This document shows, piece by piece, positions 8,159-18,112 of a stretch of DNA of 64,000 bases. Below the pieces are notes generated by a model, which searched no databases, had not been told where the DNA came from, and saw nothing but the letters and a program-made list of their open reading frames with translations. Location: assembly GCA_021151535.1 (NCBI GenBank), contig JAGKXC010000001.1, positions 22,667-86,666 of the forward strand, given 5' to 3'. The stretch is from Sphingobacteriia bacterium. Lineage in GTDB: Bacteria > Bacteroidota > Bacteroidia > NS11-12g > UBA955. Position numbers and translations under genes: made by a program. Position 1 is the stretch's first letter. Each line of letters begins with the position of its first letter.

Positions 8159-10087
8159 TTACTCTTGAAGTATCAACCACTCCTCAAACATCGCATCATG
8201 TTGCTGCTGCAACTGCTTGATTTCCAAATCCAATGCCTCATACTGCGCCGTAAAAGAATTCACTTTTTCAAAGTCAGAAACTACCTCTTCAGAATGCAAT
8301 TTGGCTTCAATTTCGTGAAGCCGATCTTTTAAATCGTTGATCTTTAATTCCAATTTTTCCAACTCCTCTTCCATCTTTTTTAACTGGTTCTTAGATACCA
8401 ATTTCCCAGCTTCGTTATCTGATTTTTCAGCTACTATGGGATCAGAATTCTTTCTTTCCGTGCGATGCTGCGCTGCGGTAACTACAGGTGCCGGACGGTT
8501 TGCCATCCATTCTTGATATTCATCATAAGTGCCCTGATATTCCCTAATAATGCCATCCTCAATCCACCAAATCTTATTAGCAACCCTCGAAATAAAAGTC
8601 CTGTCGTGCGATACAAACAAAACACTTCCAGCATAATCAATAAGCGATTCTGCCAACACCGAAGTACTAAACATATCCAAGTGGTTCGTAGGTTCGTCTA
8701 ACAACAAAAAATTCGATTGTGTAATCAATGTTTTTGCCAATGCCAACCTCGATTTTTCACCCCCACTCAAAACTTTTACCTTCTTAAAAACTTCCTCTCC
8801 CGTAAATAAAAAACAACCTAAAACAGTCCTCAATTCACGTTCTGTATACTCCCCACTCACCCTACCAATTTCATTTAACAAATCATTCTTCAAATCCAAC
8901 GCTTCCAATTGATGCTGAGCAAAAAAAGCAGATTCAACATTCCACCCCAATTGTGCTTCTCCCTCAAATTTCTCAGAACCATGAATCATTCTCAACAAAG
9001 TGGATTTACCCTTTCCATTAGCACCCACCAATGCAATCTTATCACCCCTTAGAATCTGACCTTGTGTACCTTTAAAAATCTCTAAATCTCCATACGATTT
9101 CCAAACATTTTTAAGATCTACTATGGTTTTTCCTGGAGTAACACGGATGTTAAATTTAATATCAAACTCTCTTTTTTCATCCTTTAACACCTCAATCTTA
9201 TCAATTCTTTCAATCATCTTCACCCTACTCTGAACCGCCTTTGATTTACTTGCCTTGTAACGAAACCTTTGGATGAAACGCATCTGCTGCCTAATAAAAT
9301 CTTGCTGATTATCATATCGCCTTTGCATCATTTCATCACGCTCCTCTTTCTGCTCCAAATATTCGGTGAAATTACCCTTGTAATGAAACAACTGTTGATG
9401 TGCTACCTCAGCTATGCGATTTACTGTTTTATCTAAGAAAAATCGATCGTGTGACACAATAACATAGGTTCCCTGATAATCACTCAAATAATCTTCTAAC
9501 CATTCAATTGTTGGCAAATCCAAGTGGTTGGTAGGCTCGTCTAACAACAACAAATCCGGAGCCTGTAACAACAATTTCGCCAACATCGCCCGCATTCTCC
9601 ATCCCCCGGAAAACTCGCGCAAACTCTTACTTAGTTGCTCAGTTGTAAAACCCAACCCTTCTAAAATCTTATCCGCCTGAGCATGCCAATCATAACCACC
9701 CAATGCCCCAAACTGTTCTTGACAATCACTCAAGCGTTGCAAGGTTTTATCATCATATTCTGTTTCAATCTTTTCCAACAAATGATGGATCTCTTTATCC
9801 AACTTTGTTAAATCCTCACGCCCGCCCAAAACAACATCACGAACCGATTCCCCAATATCCAAACTCAATAAATCCTGATTTAAAAATCCAATTTTCAAAT
9901 CTCCAGATCTACTCATTTTTCCCTCACGCAAATCAAAATCACCACTGATTACGCGCAAAAGCGTAGACTTTCCAGTACCATTTAATCCAACTAATCCAAT
10001 TTTTTCATTGGGTTTGATATGCCAATTGGCATTTCGATATAAGTACCTTCCGGCAAATTCAAACGAAAAATCAACTAAAGCTAACAC
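8159..10087 (-). CDS. ABC-F family ATPase (ribosome-associated)
   Basis: A 642-residue protein with two ABC domains and no membrane helices. Domain 1: Walker A GLNGTGKST (34-42), signature FSGGW (159-163), Walker B LLDEP (181-185). An arginine/lysine-rich linker (about 245-320) follows, then domain 2 with Walker A GANGKGKST (355-363), signature LSGGEKSR, and Walker B LLLDEPTNHLD. The last 90 residues are a charged coiled coil, as in Uup/YheS-like members. ABC-F proteins act at the ribosomal E site or on translation. It follows the acetyltransferase gene by 9 bases in a two-gene operon. Confidence 0.92.
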   Translation of the reverse strand: MLALVDFSFEFAGRYLYRNANWHIKPNEKIGLVGLNGTGKSTLLRVISGDFDLREGKMSRSGDLKIGFLNQDLLSLDIGESVRDVVLGGREDLTKLDKEIHHLLEKIETEYDDKTLQRLSDCQEQFGALGGYDWHAQADKILEGLGFTTEQLSKSLREFSGGWRMRAMLAKLLLQAPDLLLLDEPTNHLDLPTIEWLEDYLSDYQGTYVIVSHDRFFLDKTVNRIAEVAHQQLFHYKGNFTEYLEQKEERDEMMQRRYDNQQDFIRQQMRFIQRFRYKASKSKAVQSRVKMIERIDKIEVLKDEKREFDIKFNIRVTPGKTIVDLKNVWKSYGDLEIFKGTQGQILRGDKIALVGANGKGKSTLLRMIHGSEKFEGEAQLGWNVESAFFAQHQLEALDLKNDLLNEIGRVSGEYTERELRTVLGCFLFTGEEVFKKVKVLSGGEKSRLALAKTLITQSNFLLLDEPTNHLDMFSTSVLAESLIDYAGSVLFVSHDRTFISRVANKIWWIEDGIIREYQGTYDEYQEWMANRPAPVVTAAQHRTERKNSDPIVAEKSDNEAGKLVSKNQLKKMEEELEKLELKINDLKDRLHEIEAKLHSEEVVSDFEKVNSFTAQYEALDLEIKQLQQQHDAMFEEWLILQE

Positions 10088-10096
10088 AATGCAAAT

Positions 10097-10594
10097 TTAC
10101 CCCTTGTTTGTGATGCTCTTCCACTTCATTACAAAATCATTCATGAAATATCCATCTCCAATATCAAAATCTGCAACCCTATCAATCACAAAACCCAATT
10201 TAAAATAAAAATTAATAGGCTTATAATTCATCCTATTTACCTGTAATTGAATCTCTTGCACATCACTTAATTCATTTAATAAAGCAGAAAAAGTGGCTGT
10301 TCCTACACCCTTGTTATGTTGATCTAAATCCACATAAAATTTATTGATAAAGTATTTTCCCTTGTCCATCGCTGTAACAGCTATAAAACCTGAATCCATC
10401 ATGTCCGTTTTAATAAAAAAAAACACCTGACCTTCTGCCATCTGCTTCTCAAGTGCATCGAATGAATAAAATCGCTCCAACATATACTCAACCTGCCGCT
10501 CACCAATAATCTCAGGATAGTGAGCCCACCAAATTTTATGTGCCAATTGTTGGATTAATCCAATTTCACCATGTTTCGCTCTAATTATTTGCAA
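10097..10594 (-). CDS. GNAT family N-acetyltransferase
   Basis: A protein of about 165 residues. The acetyl-CoA binding motif is KFYVDLDQHNKGVG, followed by the helix TATFSALLNEL and the C-terminal strand-turn NRMNYKPINFYFKLGF typical of GNAT folds. The most natural start is the TTG at 10594 (MQIIRAKHGEIG), which fits family N-termini; the frame stays open upstream to TTG 10627. The acceptor is unknown. Translated just before the ABC-F gene. Confidence 0.8.
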   Translation of the reverse strand: MQIIRAKHGEIGLIQQLAHKIWWAHYPEIIGERQVEYMLERFYSFDALEKQMAEGQVFFFIKTDMMDSGFIAVTAMDKGKYFINKFYVDLDQHNKGVGTATFSALLNELSDVQEIQLQVNRMNYKPINFYFKLGFVIDRVADFDIGDGYFMNDFVMKWKSITNKG

Positions 10595-10661
10595 ATTCAC
10601 ATACCAAATTTCAGTTTTTTGCGCCAACTTTGAACCAAAATCCTAGAAAATTTCTTCAATC

Positions 10662-11366
10662 ATGTTACAGTTAAATCAGATCACCATTGGCTTCAAACGA
10701 AGCCAGCCCTTGGTTTCTGATATTTCCTGTTCATTCGATAGCGGAAAATTAGTAGTACTTATTGGCAGCAATGGAAGTGGGAAATCTGCACTTTTGAAAA
10801 CCATTTCCGGTCTAATCCCTACAATTTCTGGCGATATAATTATCAGCAATCAAAACATCCACAAAATCGAAGCTCACCACAGAGCTTCTCTCGTAAGCAT
10901 CATGCTTGCAACACCCCCAACAATCCAGAATTTTACTGTAGAAGAAATCATTCATACCGGTTTGCAACGATTTCTTAGACCTTTCCAAAAAATCGAATCT
11001 AAACACCAACAAAAAATCCAAGAAGCGCTTGAAATAACTGGACTCAATGAATTAAAATCAGCCATATTTGGAAAGCTTTCAGATGGACAAAAACAAAAGG
11101 TAATGCTCGCAAGATGCCTGGCTCAGGATTCTAAAATAATTTTATTAGACGAACCACTGGCTTTCCTTGATTTTCCTTCTAGAATCTCCTTCCTCGAAAC
11201 ATTAAAATCTACAGCAAATCTCCACAACAAAACCATTTTGTTTTCAAGCCACGACCTTCAAATATCTGCCAAATTTGCAGACGAAGCCATTGGTATTAAA
11301 AATAGCCAATTTTATCATTATCTACCTGAACAATTCTCAGAGATTAACCACTTCTTTGAACATTAA
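10662..11366 (+). CDS. FecE/BtuD-type ABC transporter ATP-binding protein
   Basis: A 234-residue cytosolic ATPase of the kind that powers iron-siderophore, heme or cobalamin uptake. Walker A is GSNGSGKSA (residues 37-45), the Q-loop region is IMLATPPTIQNFTVEE, the signature is LSDGQKQK (a variation of LSGGQ), and Walker B is IILLDEPLAFLD. No permease or binding protein gene is adjacent, so its partner must be elsewhere. It precedes the tRNA methyltransferase gene by 14 bases. Substrate cannot be assigned; B12 is attractive because NrdJ is present, but this is only a guess. Confidence 0.82.
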   Translation: MLQLNQITIGFKRSQPLVSDISCSFDSGKLVVLIGSNGSGKSALLKTISGLIPTISGDIIISNQNIHKIEAHHRASLVSIMLATPPTIQNFTVEEIIHTGLQRFLRPFQKIESKHQQKIQEALEITGLNELKSAIFGKLSDGQKQKVMLARCLAQDSKIILLDEPLAFLDFPSRISFLETLKSTANLHNKTILFSSHDLQISAKFADEAIGIKNSQFYHYLPEQFSEINHFFEH

Positions 11367-11380
11367 TTCCGTCAGCAAAA

Positions 11381-12136
11381 TTGAAAATTAGACCGCCATT
11401 CAAAATGAAAGAATTTGAGGTCTTTCAAGATTTAGCAGCATTACCTGTTACCACAGATGCGTGTTTATTCGGATCCTGGGTGGAAAATCAACTTTCTAAT
11501 TACTTATCTGAAACCCCCGCAGCTAAAATACTAGATATTGGTACTGGTACCGGTTTGCTTAGCTTCATGTTGGCACAAAAACATCACAATTGTAAAATCA
11601 TTGGATTAGATATTCATCAACCTTCTATAACTAATGCCAATCAATCATTAGCCGTCAACCGCCAGAATTATTACAAATACTACAATGTTGAATTTTTAAA
11701 CCAAGACTTTATTATTTCAAAACAGTTTCAAAAAAACGAATTCAATGTTATCATTTCCAACCCACCTTTCTTTCAAAATCAATTAGAGTCTTCCAATAAA
11801 ACACGCAATATAGCCCGTCATTCAAACGAATTAACTCCAGAATTACTTATTTCCAAATCAGCCGAATTGCTAAAAGATAATGGCCAACTCTTTTTATTAT
11901 ACCCAAAATCTGAATGTAACTCGATCATGAATTTATTAAATAAACATTTTACTGTAAATCAATTAGTTGAAACAAAACCTACACCCAGTAAAAATCCAAA
12001 TTTGGTGTTTATTCATGCAGAAAAAACTGCGTTAAAGAATAAATTTAAATCATTTGAATTTTGTGTTTATCAAGAACCAGGCATTTTATCCAATAATGCG
12101 ATATCCTATTTAAAAGACTATTATATAACACTTTAG
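11381..12136 (+). CDS. trmN6: tRNA1(Val) (adenine(37)-N6)-methyltransferase
   Basis: A 251-residue SAM-dependent methyltransferase of the YfiC/TrmN6 family, which methylates A37 of tRNA1-Val. The N-terminal FKMKEFEVFQD and TTDACLFGSW match the family signature. The SAM loop is LDIGTGTGLLS and the catalytic motif is SNPPFFQNQ. Start TTG 11381 keeps the family N-terminus; an ATG at 11405 would cut into it. Co-directional with the preceding ATPase, 14 bases apart. Confidence 0.85.
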   Translation: MKIRPPFKMKEFEVFQDLAALPVTTDACLFGSWVENQLSNYLSETPAAKILDIGTGTGLLSFMLAQKHHNCKIIGLDIHQPSITNANQSLAVNRQNYYKYYNVEFLNQDFIISKQFQKNEFNVIISNPPFFQNQLESSNKTRNIARHSNELTPELLISKSAELLKDNGQLFLLYPKSECNSIMNLLNKHFTVNQLVETKPTPSKNPNLVFIHAEKTALKNKFKSFEFCVYQEPGILSNNAISYLKDYYITL

Positions 12137-12194
12137 AAATAATCAATTTCAAATTGGCATTGATTATTAACTCACCAAGTTGTAATTTCGTTTC

Positions 12195-12413
12195 ATGTAT
12201 TGGATCAAGTACGCAGTAGAAAAATCTTTATTTGGGGTTTGTAGTTACTTGGGAGAGTTAATGGGTATTTCAACCAAAAGTATAAGATTATCATTTGTTT
12301 ATCTTAGTTTCTTCACTTTGGGATCGCCCGTTATTTTCTATTTCATCATGGCTTTCTGGATGAATATCAAAAGATATAGCCAAGAAAGAAGAACCCGTAT
12401 TTGGGATCTTTAA
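12195..12413 (+). CDS. PspC domain membrane protein
   Basis: A 72-residue protein matching the short Bacteroidota PspC form: the LFGVCSYLGELMGISTKSIR segment, then one or two hydrophobic helices (LSFVYLSFFTLG and VIFYFIMAFWM), then a basic tail. PspC proteins take part in membrane-stress responses in other bacteria; here the gene stands alone without pspA or pspB. A -7-like TAATTTCG ends 4 bases before the ATG, so the transcript may be leaderless. Confidence 0.85.
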   Translation: MYWIKYAVEKSLFGVCSYLGELMGISTKSIRLSFVYLSFFTLGSPVIFYFIMAFWMNIKRYSQERRTRIWDL

Positions 12414-12450
12414 TTGGCAGAAAAATAAGGCAAAACGCCCTTTCCCCTTA

Positions 12451-14241
12451 CTAGAAATTACTGCTTATTGTAAATCTAACACCGCTGAAAGCAGGCTCAA
12501 CACGACAAATACCACCAGAACAGTTTACACCCTGTTGTTGCTTTAGGTAACTCAATGTAAACACAGTGTTCTTCTCAATATACCCGATAAAGAATGTAGG
12601 ATAATGCAACACCCTATCAGCAATTACGCCCTTCATTACATCATATCGATGTGGTTGTACATTCACCATATCACCAACCGCAACACTTAAGTTCTTTTTG
12701 ATATAAAATTCCACCATCATATTGGCGAAGGAACCCTGATCTTTCGGTGTGTTTAAATATTGAGCCTCAATTCTTAAGCTTCTACCTTCTTCCATTCTGT
12801 GAAGCCATTCAAAAAATGGTGTGATCGTCTTAACAACTTGGTATTCAGGCTCTTGCTCGTATCTTGCTTGGTTATAATAAACCCTCTGAATACCCCATTT
12901 AATTTTATCATGTTGAGCCGTAGTATGCAAAAACTCCAAATACATTTCATGATAAAGTTTCTCTGCTTGCATCACGCCAGCTGCATTCATCTTGCCATTA
13001 CTCGCCAAACTTTGTACATAACTACCATTAGCGGTAATTTGCAGCCCTTTCATCGGTTTAATCTCTAACTCAGCTTGCAATCCATCTTCGCCCAATGCTT
13101 GACCAGGAGCATTGTAACGAGCCAATAAACGATATGTGTTCTGCCTAGTTAATGAAGGCAAATAAGAAATCAATCCATTCAACAAAGTTTCTGTGGGCGA
13201 TGTTCTAAATGAAAACTGGTCTACGTGCCTAGCTTGTACATTGATTCCAATAGACGCCTGTCTTGACTTCTCCCATGCCTTTCTTTCCTTAGCAGACATT
13301 TCCCTTTCAACTCCGCCTTCTGTCACTTTCGGTGCGTTTTCGGTACTCAACCACTTTATACCGCTTTTCCCCCAACTCAAAGAAGAATAAAGCACCTTAC
13401 CAGGCTTTAAAACATACTTGTTTTCAAATCCCAAAACAGCCTCCGGCGTTTTGTAATTACCCTCAACATTCCAAGAAAAATCGCCAATACTGTATGTGAA
13501 ATAACCATTAAATCCATAAACATTGTATTTCGGATAAAAACGTTCAGCCAAATCATATCCATTGATATTGCTAACCAAAATATCCATTGTGGCCCTATCC
13601 AAAGTTCTGTTCACAGCAGATGCTCCCACTTGTACATCGCCAAATTTCGCCCCCTTCCCCAAATCAAATCCGCCCTCTAAATTCAATCCACTCATCACTT
13701 GCTTGCTATATCCAAAACGGTTCTTAATGTTTCCTTTTTGATTTCCTGCAAATCCTTTTAACGTCCAACGATCACCCAACTTATACTTCAATCGAATTCC
13801 TTGCATGGCATAATCAATGCCAATCATACGCTGTTCGTAACTCCTAAATAAAATACCCGATCCAAATTGATCATAAAATGAACCTACAGTAATATCCAAT
13901 CTATCAATCACTTTATTGGCTTGCCAAAATCCAATGCCATGATCTGTATAAGCATCCTGAGGATCCAACAAAGGACTGTTATTAAAAGCATCATATCGCA
14001 TAATAAACTGATAACCCTTAATCCTATATTGCATGAATAACCACGCGTCTGCACTCGCCCTATTTTCACGATATACCTTGGTACTAGCACCTATACTATC
14101 ATCGCGCAAATATTTTTGATAGTTCATTAATAAGTTACCACTAAACTGACCCTTTTCCTCTGAATTACTAGTAGTTTGAGCTCGCGCACCAGCAATAATT
14201 GCCGTAAGCATTACAATCGAAAGCAATTGACGAATATTCAT
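12451..14241 (-). CDS. DUF6029-like outer-membrane beta-barrel protein
   Basis: A 596-residue protein with a signal peptide ending near ARAQ, followed by many amphipathic beta strands with aromatic girdles and a final strand [10 protein letters not shown] ending in Phe, typical of outer-membrane barrels. The early region ([32 protein letters not shown]) matches what I know of the DUF6029 family of Bacteroidota. Start ATG 14241 is chosen over TTG 14250. Function is unknown; the gene is divergent from miaB with 44 bases between starts. Confidence 0.7.
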   Translation of the reverse strand: MNIRQLLSIVMLTAIIAGARAQTTSNSEEKGQFSGNLLMNYQKYLRDDSIGASTKVYRENRASADAWLFMQYRIKGYQFIMRYDAFNNSPLLDPQDAYTDHGIGFWQANKVIDRLDITVGSFYDQFGSGILFRSYEQRMIGIDYAMQGIRLKYKLGDRWTLKGFAGNQKGNIKNRFGYSKQVMSGLNLEGGFDLGKGAKFGDVQVGASAVNRTLDRATMDILVSNINGYDLAERFYPKYNVYGFNGYFTYSIGDFSWNVEGNYKTPEAVLGFENKYVLKPGKVLYSSLSWGKSGIKWLSTENAPKVTEGGVEREMSAKERKAWEKSRQASIGINVQARHVDQFSFRTSPTETLLNGLISYLPSLTRQNTYRLLARYNAPGQALGEDGLQAELEIKPMKGLQITANGSYVQSLASNGKMNAAGVMQAEKLYHEMYLEFLHTTAQHDKIKWGIQRVYYNQARYEQEPEYQVVKTITPFFEWLHRMEEGRSLRIEAQYLNTPKDQGSFANMMVEFYIKKNLSVAVGDMVNVQPHRYDVMKGVIADRVLHYPTFFIGYIEKNTVFTLSYLKQQQGVNCSGGICRVEPAFSGVRFTISSNF

Positions 14242-14267
14242 CTCCTGCAAAGAAACAAAAAACCCCG

Positions 14268-14275
14268 TATTTTTG
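14268..14275 (+). promoter_or_regulatory. -7 box TATTTTTG before miaB
   Basis: Perfect TAnnTTTG, 10 bases before ATG 14286. Confidence 0.6.
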
Positions 14276-14285
14276 TAGTTCTATT

Positions 14286-15692
14286 ATGGCAGAAGTATCA
14301 AATACACCCTCATCATCTAGAAAAATGTACATCGAAAGCTATGGTTGTGCAATGAATTTTTCTGATTCTGAAATCATCGCCTCTATCATGAGCGAACATG
14401 GTTTCACTGCCACCAAAGATGAATTGGATGCAGATGTTATCTTCCTCAATACTTGCGCAATCAGAGACAATGCCGAACAGAGAATTCGCGAAAGATTAAA
14501 ACAACTTCGTTCCAATAAAAGACAAAATTCCGACCTAATCATCGGCGTTTTGGGCTGTATGGCAGAACGTTTAAAAGATAAATTACTTGAAGAAGAAAAA
14601 CTTGTAGACGTAGTTGCAGGACCCGATTCATACAGAGAATTACCCAAATTAGTAGCCGAAGTAGATGAAGGTGGCCGGGCGATTAATGTTCTACTTTCTA
14701 GAGAAGAAACCTACGGTGATTTAAATCCAGTTAGACTAAATTCCAACGGAGTTACCGCCTTCATTTCTATCATGAGAGGCTGCGATAACATGTGTAGCTT
14801 CTGCGTTGTACCATTCACTCGTGGAAGAGAACGCTCAAGAGATCCGCAATCCATTGTAAAAGAAGCAGTAGACCTACAAAATGCTGGATATAAAGAAATT
14901 ACACTATTAGGCCAAAATGTAAACTCATATTTGTGGTTTGGGGGCGGGGCGAAAAAGGATTTTAAATCACTTACTGATGAAGAAAAAGCTTCTTCGGTTG
15001 ATTTCGCCGATTTACTAGAACTTTGCGCTAATGCAGTTCCGAACTTGCGCATTCGATATAGCACATCACACCCAAGAGACATTAACGAAAAAGTTGTTAG
15101 GGTAATGGCTCAATATCCAAACTTGTGCAATTATATTCACCTACCTGCTCAGTCCGGAAATACAAGAGTATTGGATATCATGAGCAGAAATTACACCAGA
15201 GAATGGTACATGGATAAAATTACCATGATCCGATCAATCATTCCAGATTGTGGTATTTCTTGCGATATCATCGCCGGATTCTGCACAGAAACTGAAGAAG
15301 AACATAAAGACACGCTTACACTTATTGAAGAATGCAAATTCGACTTTAGTTACATGTACAAATACAGCGAAAGGCCCGGAACTCCTGCAGCCAAAAAACT
15401 AACAGATGATATCCCAGAAGATGTAAAAGGTAGACGTTTGGCAGAAATTATCACTGTACAAAACAGAGTCTCAAAAGAAAACAACCAAGCCTACATTGGC
15501 AAAACTGTGAAAGTTCTAGTTGAAGCAGCGAGTAAAAAAAGTAAAAATGATTGGATGGGCAGAAACGATCAAAATATCGTAACAGTATTCCCATGTGAAC
15601 ATTATCAAAAAGGCGACTTGGTTGAAGTACTAATCGAAAGAATCACAACCACTACCTTAATCGGTAAGGCAATAGGAAAAACAACCATTTAA
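14286..15692 (+). CDS. miaB: tRNA-2-methylthio-N6-dimethylallyladenosine synthase MiaB
   Basis: A 468-residue radical-SAM methylthiotransferase that adds a methylthio group to i6A37 of tRNAs. The N-terminal MTTase domain starts [10 protein letters not shown] and carries three cluster cysteines (in YGC, NTC and GC). The radical-SAM triad is Cys166, Cys170, Cys173 in [10 protein letters not shown]. The C-terminal TRAM domain contains [15 protein letters not shown]. Start ATG 14286 follows a perfect -7 box by 10 bases. A hairpin overlaps the stop codon but its U-tract faces the other strand. Confidence 0.95.
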   Translation: MAEVSNTPSSSRKMYIESYGCAMNFSDSEIIASIMSEHGFTATKDELDADVIFLNTCAIRDNAEQRIRERLKQLRSNKRQNSDLIIGVLGCMAERLKDKLLEEEKLVDVVAGPDSYRELPKLVAEVDEGGRAINVLLSREETYGDLNPVRLNSNGVTAFISIMRGCDNMCSFCVVPFTRGRERSRDPQSIVKEAVDLQNAGYKEITLLGQNVNSYLWFGGGAKKDFKSLTDEEKASSVDFADLLELCANAVPNLRIRYSTSHPRDINEKVVRVMAQYPNLCNYIHLPAQSGNTRVLDIMSRNYTREWYMDKITMIRSIIPDCGISCDIIAGFCTETEEEHKDTLTLIEECKFDFSYMYKYSERPGTPAAKKLTDDIPEDVKGRRLAEIITVQNRVSKENNQAYIGKTVKVLVEAASKKSKNDWMGRNDQNIVTVFPCEHYQKGDLVEVLIERITTTTLIGKAIGKTTI

Positions 15693-15702
15693 GATGGTTG
15701 TT
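15680..15702 (-). terminator. Rho-independent terminator of the threonine dehydrogenase gene
   Basis: Nine-base stem (15680-15688 with 15694-15702) and five-base loop that contains the miaB stop codon. Read on the reverse strand the stem is followed by a run of five T, so it most likely serves the reverse-strand gene ending at 15728; the forward side lacks a T-run. Confidence 0.6.
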
Positions 15703-15727
15703 CAAAATACTGTCGCTACAAAAAATC

Positions 15728-16693
15728 TTATTTTTTTGCCGAATACATTGGCTTCAAATTAGCCAACATATCTGCTGTCATTGAATCCAAATCGTATGCA
15801 GGTTTCCAACCCCAATCTTCTTGGGCTCTTGAATCATCAATTACAGCTGGCCAACTATCTGCTATCGCCTGGCGATAATCTGGCTCATAAGATATCGTAA
15901 AACCATCCACTTGCTTTTCAATGGCAGCCGCAATTTCTTCTGGTGCAAAACTCATTCCAGCCAAATTATAACTGGTTCTGATTTTAATTTGTTCTGCCGG
16001 AGCATGCATGATATCCAATGTTGCCTTAAGTGCATCAGGCATATAAAGCATAGGCAAGGTAGTCCCAGGCTTCAAGAAACAATCGTGATGACCTTTGGTT
16101 AATGCATCGTGGTAAATAGCTACAGCATAATCAGTAGTTCCACCTCCAGGAGCACTCTTATAACCAATTAAACCTGGATACCTTAAACTGCGGGTATCAA
16201 TTCCCCAACGATTATAATAATACTGAGTATATAATTCTCCTGCCAATTTGGAAATACCATAAATAGTTGTTGGATCCATAGTTCCATACTGAGGCGTATT
16301 AAATCTTTCAGTATTTGGCCCAAATGCCGCAATACTAGAAGGCCAATAAATTTTATGGATAATTCCTGTATCTCTTGCTGCATTTAACACATGGAACAAT
16401 CCCTCCATATTCAACTTCCAACCAAATTCTGGATTCTTCTCAGCAGTTGCACTCAAAAGTGCAGCAAGATGATAAACTTGTGTTGGCTTATATTTATTGA
16501 TTATCTCACCCAATCGGTTAACATCCAAAATATCTAAATCTTCAAAAATCCCAGTAGAAAAAACTTCATGCTCAGATTTTTTGATATCACTGGCAATTAC
16601 ATTTCCTTCACCATAAATCCCTCTTAAAGAATCAACTAACTCTGTGCCCAACTGTCCGCAAGCACCAATCACCAAAACTTTTTCGTTCGTCAT
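15728..16693 (-). CDS. L-threonine 3-dehydrogenase, short-chain (SDR/epimerase-like) type
   Basis: A 321-residue NAD-dependent enzyme oxidising L-threonine to 2-amino-3-ketobutyrate. The Rossmann loop is GACGQLGTEL, the catalytic set is SSIAAFG and YGISK, and the PGGGTTDYA segment is characteristic of SDR-type threonine dehydrogenases and separates it from sugar epimerases. Start ATG 16693 is preferred to 16732 because homology begins at MTNEKVLVIG and an AAAATTTG box ends 8 bases before it. The partner ligase (kbl) is not in the window. Confidence 0.85.
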   Translation of the reverse strand: MTNEKVLVIGACGQLGTELVDSLRGIYGEGNVIASDIKKSEHEVFSTGIFEDLDILDVNRLGEIINKYKPTQVYHLAALLSATAEKNPEFGWKLNMEGLFHVLNAARDTGIIHKIYWPSSIAAFGPNTERFNTPQYGTMDPTTIYGISKLAGELYTQYYYNRWGIDTRSLRYPGLIGYKSAPGGGTTDYAVAIYHDALTKGHHDCFLKPGTTLPMLYMPDALKATLDIMHAPAEQIKIRTSYNLAGMSFAPEEIAAAIEKQVDGFTISYEPDYRQAIADSWPAVIDDSRAQEDWGWKPAYDLDSMTADMLANLKPMYSAKK

Positions 16694-16799
16694 ATCAATC
16701 GCAAATTTTGCGGAGTAATTCCATATTACCAAACAGAATTATTCGTTTCGATGAAATAAGTGCATTTTTTTTGAATTTATTAAGCAACTTTGCTGTATC

Positions 16800-17828
16800 G
16801 TGTTAGCATCAACCCAAAATAATATTATTCACTTCGGCGTTGTAGGTCACGGACATATTGGCAAGCGCCATGCCCATCTAATTCAACAAAATCAACATTG
16901 TAAACTACTGGGCATTTGTGACAATAATCCAAACCAACTAATTGATATACAAAAAGATATTTCCACTTTCGACACGCTTGAAAAATTGATTTTTTCCAAA
17001 CCAGAAATTGATATTATCTCTATTGCAACTCCAAACGGATTACACGCAGAACATGCAATTTTTGCCCTTGAGAATAAAAAACATGTGGTAATTGAAAAAC
17101 CCATGGCACTTTCTAGTTTAGAATGCGACAACATTATTAATGCTGCTGAAAAGCATAACAAGAAAATCTTTTGTGTTATGCAAAATCGATTTTCACCAAC
17201 CGCCCAATGGCTTAAACAAACCATTGAAAACAAACACTTAGGTGAAATTTATCAAGTAATTGTACAATGCTATTGGAACAGAGACCACAGATACTATACC
17301 CCAAATCATTGGCACGGAACTAAGCATCTTGACGGTGGAGTTTTATTTACACAATTTTCTCATTTCATAGACATGATTTACTGGCTATTTGGCGATTTAT
17401 CCCTTACTTATAGTGCGCAACATAATTTCAATCACCATTCAATAACCGAATTCCCAGACTCAGGAATGTTCAATTTCTCCTTTCAGAAAAATGGGAAAGG
17501 CACATTTATTTACTCAACTTCACTATTTCAAGAAAATTTTGAAAGTAGTATTACAATCATTGGCGAAAAAGGCACGGTTAAAGTAGGTGGACAGTACATG
17601 AATGAAATCAGTTATTGTAATATTGAAAATCATCCAAAACCAGTTTTACCTGAATCGCCAGCTCCCAATAATTATGGTGCATACCAAGGATCTGCCGCAA
17701 ACCACTCATTTGTATTTCAAGAAGTTATAAATACATTATTAGAAAATAAACCCATTTTTACTACAGCTTCAGACGGTAAGAAAGTTGTAGAAATTATTGA
17801 ATCAGCAAACCTAAATTCAAGTTATTGA
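16800..17828 (+). CDS. Gfo/Idh/MocA family oxidoreductase
   Basis: A 342-residue NAD(P)-dependent oxidoreductase. The dinucleotide fold is VVGHGHIGKRH (residues 13-23), followed by the EKPMALS motif with its catalytic lysine (about 99-105), then HLDGGVLFTQFSHFIDMIYW, where the Asp and His are catalytic. The DGG-TQFSHxID pattern resembles dehydrogenases of UDP-sugars such as WbpB, so a nucleotide-sugar substrate is plausible but not shown. The start is GTG 16800, 7 bases after CAACTTTG. No sugar-biosynthesis operon surrounds it. Confidence 0.8.
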   Translation: MLASTQNNIIHFGVVGHGHIGKRHAHLIQQNQHCKLLGICDNNPNQLIDIQKDISTFDTLEKLIFSKPEIDIISIATPNGLHAEHAIFALENKKHVVIEKPMALSSLECDNIINAAEKHNKKIFCVMQNRFSPTAQWLKQTIENKHLGEIYQVIVQCYWNRDHRYYTPNHWHGTKHLDGGVLFTQFSHFIDMIYWLFGDLSLTYSAQHNFNHHSITEFPDSGMFNFSFQKNGKGTFIYSTSLFQENFESSITIIGEKGTVKVGGQYMNEISYCNIENHPKPVLPESPAPNNYGAYQGSAANHSFVFQEVINTLLENKPIFTTASDGKKVVEIIESANLNSSY

Positions 17829-17912
17829 TTTTCACCATATTGTAGAAAAAAATATTTTTCAAACTTTTTTGGGGGGAATCGGTTTTTCTAGTGTAATAAC
17901 CAAGATTTTACC

Positions 17913-17922
17913 TTTCCGGAAA
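17913..17922. promoter_or_regulatory. Palindrome TTTCCGGAAA upstream of the split fecR
   Basis: A perfect 10-base palindrome ending 11 bases before the ATG at 17933; an outer CC/GG pair flanks it with a two-base offset. Possible operator or leader hairpin for the FecR region. Confidence 0.35.
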
Positions 17923-17932
17923 AAGGCAAATT

Positions 17933-18109
17933 ATGAAAGAACAATTGGAATCTAATTTACTAACCAAGTACGCAGCTGGATTAATGACCCCTGAAGAGTT
18001 GAGAAAACTTGAAGAGTGGTTAAAGAAAAACCCACAGTACGTGCCAACTTTGGCAATCATTCAAAAACAAGTTTCCGCCATGCTTCAACCTTCTAATCTT
18101 AACTTTTAA
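17933..18109 (+). CDS. 58-residue anti-sigma-like N-terminal peptide, split from FecR
   Basis: Short ORF: ATG 17933, stop TAA 18107-18109. The segment LLTKYAAGLMTPEELRKLEE followed by WLKKNPQY is like the two N-terminal helices with which FecR- and RskA-type anti-sigma factors grip their sigma factor. It is in the same frame as the following FecR gene and separated from its ATG only by TAA plus one ACC codon. Together they would form a full-length FecR protein. It may be a separately translated subunit, a translationally coupled leader, or the result of a nonsense change. Codon use is like the neighbours. Confidence 0.6.
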   Translation: MKEQLESNLLTKYAAGLMTPEELRKLEEWLKKNPQYVPTLAIIQKQVSAMLQPSNLNF

Positions 18110-18112
18110 ACC

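Noticed and set aside
14711..15082. Reverse-strand ORF inside miaB
   Set aside because: Antisense shadow without family features.
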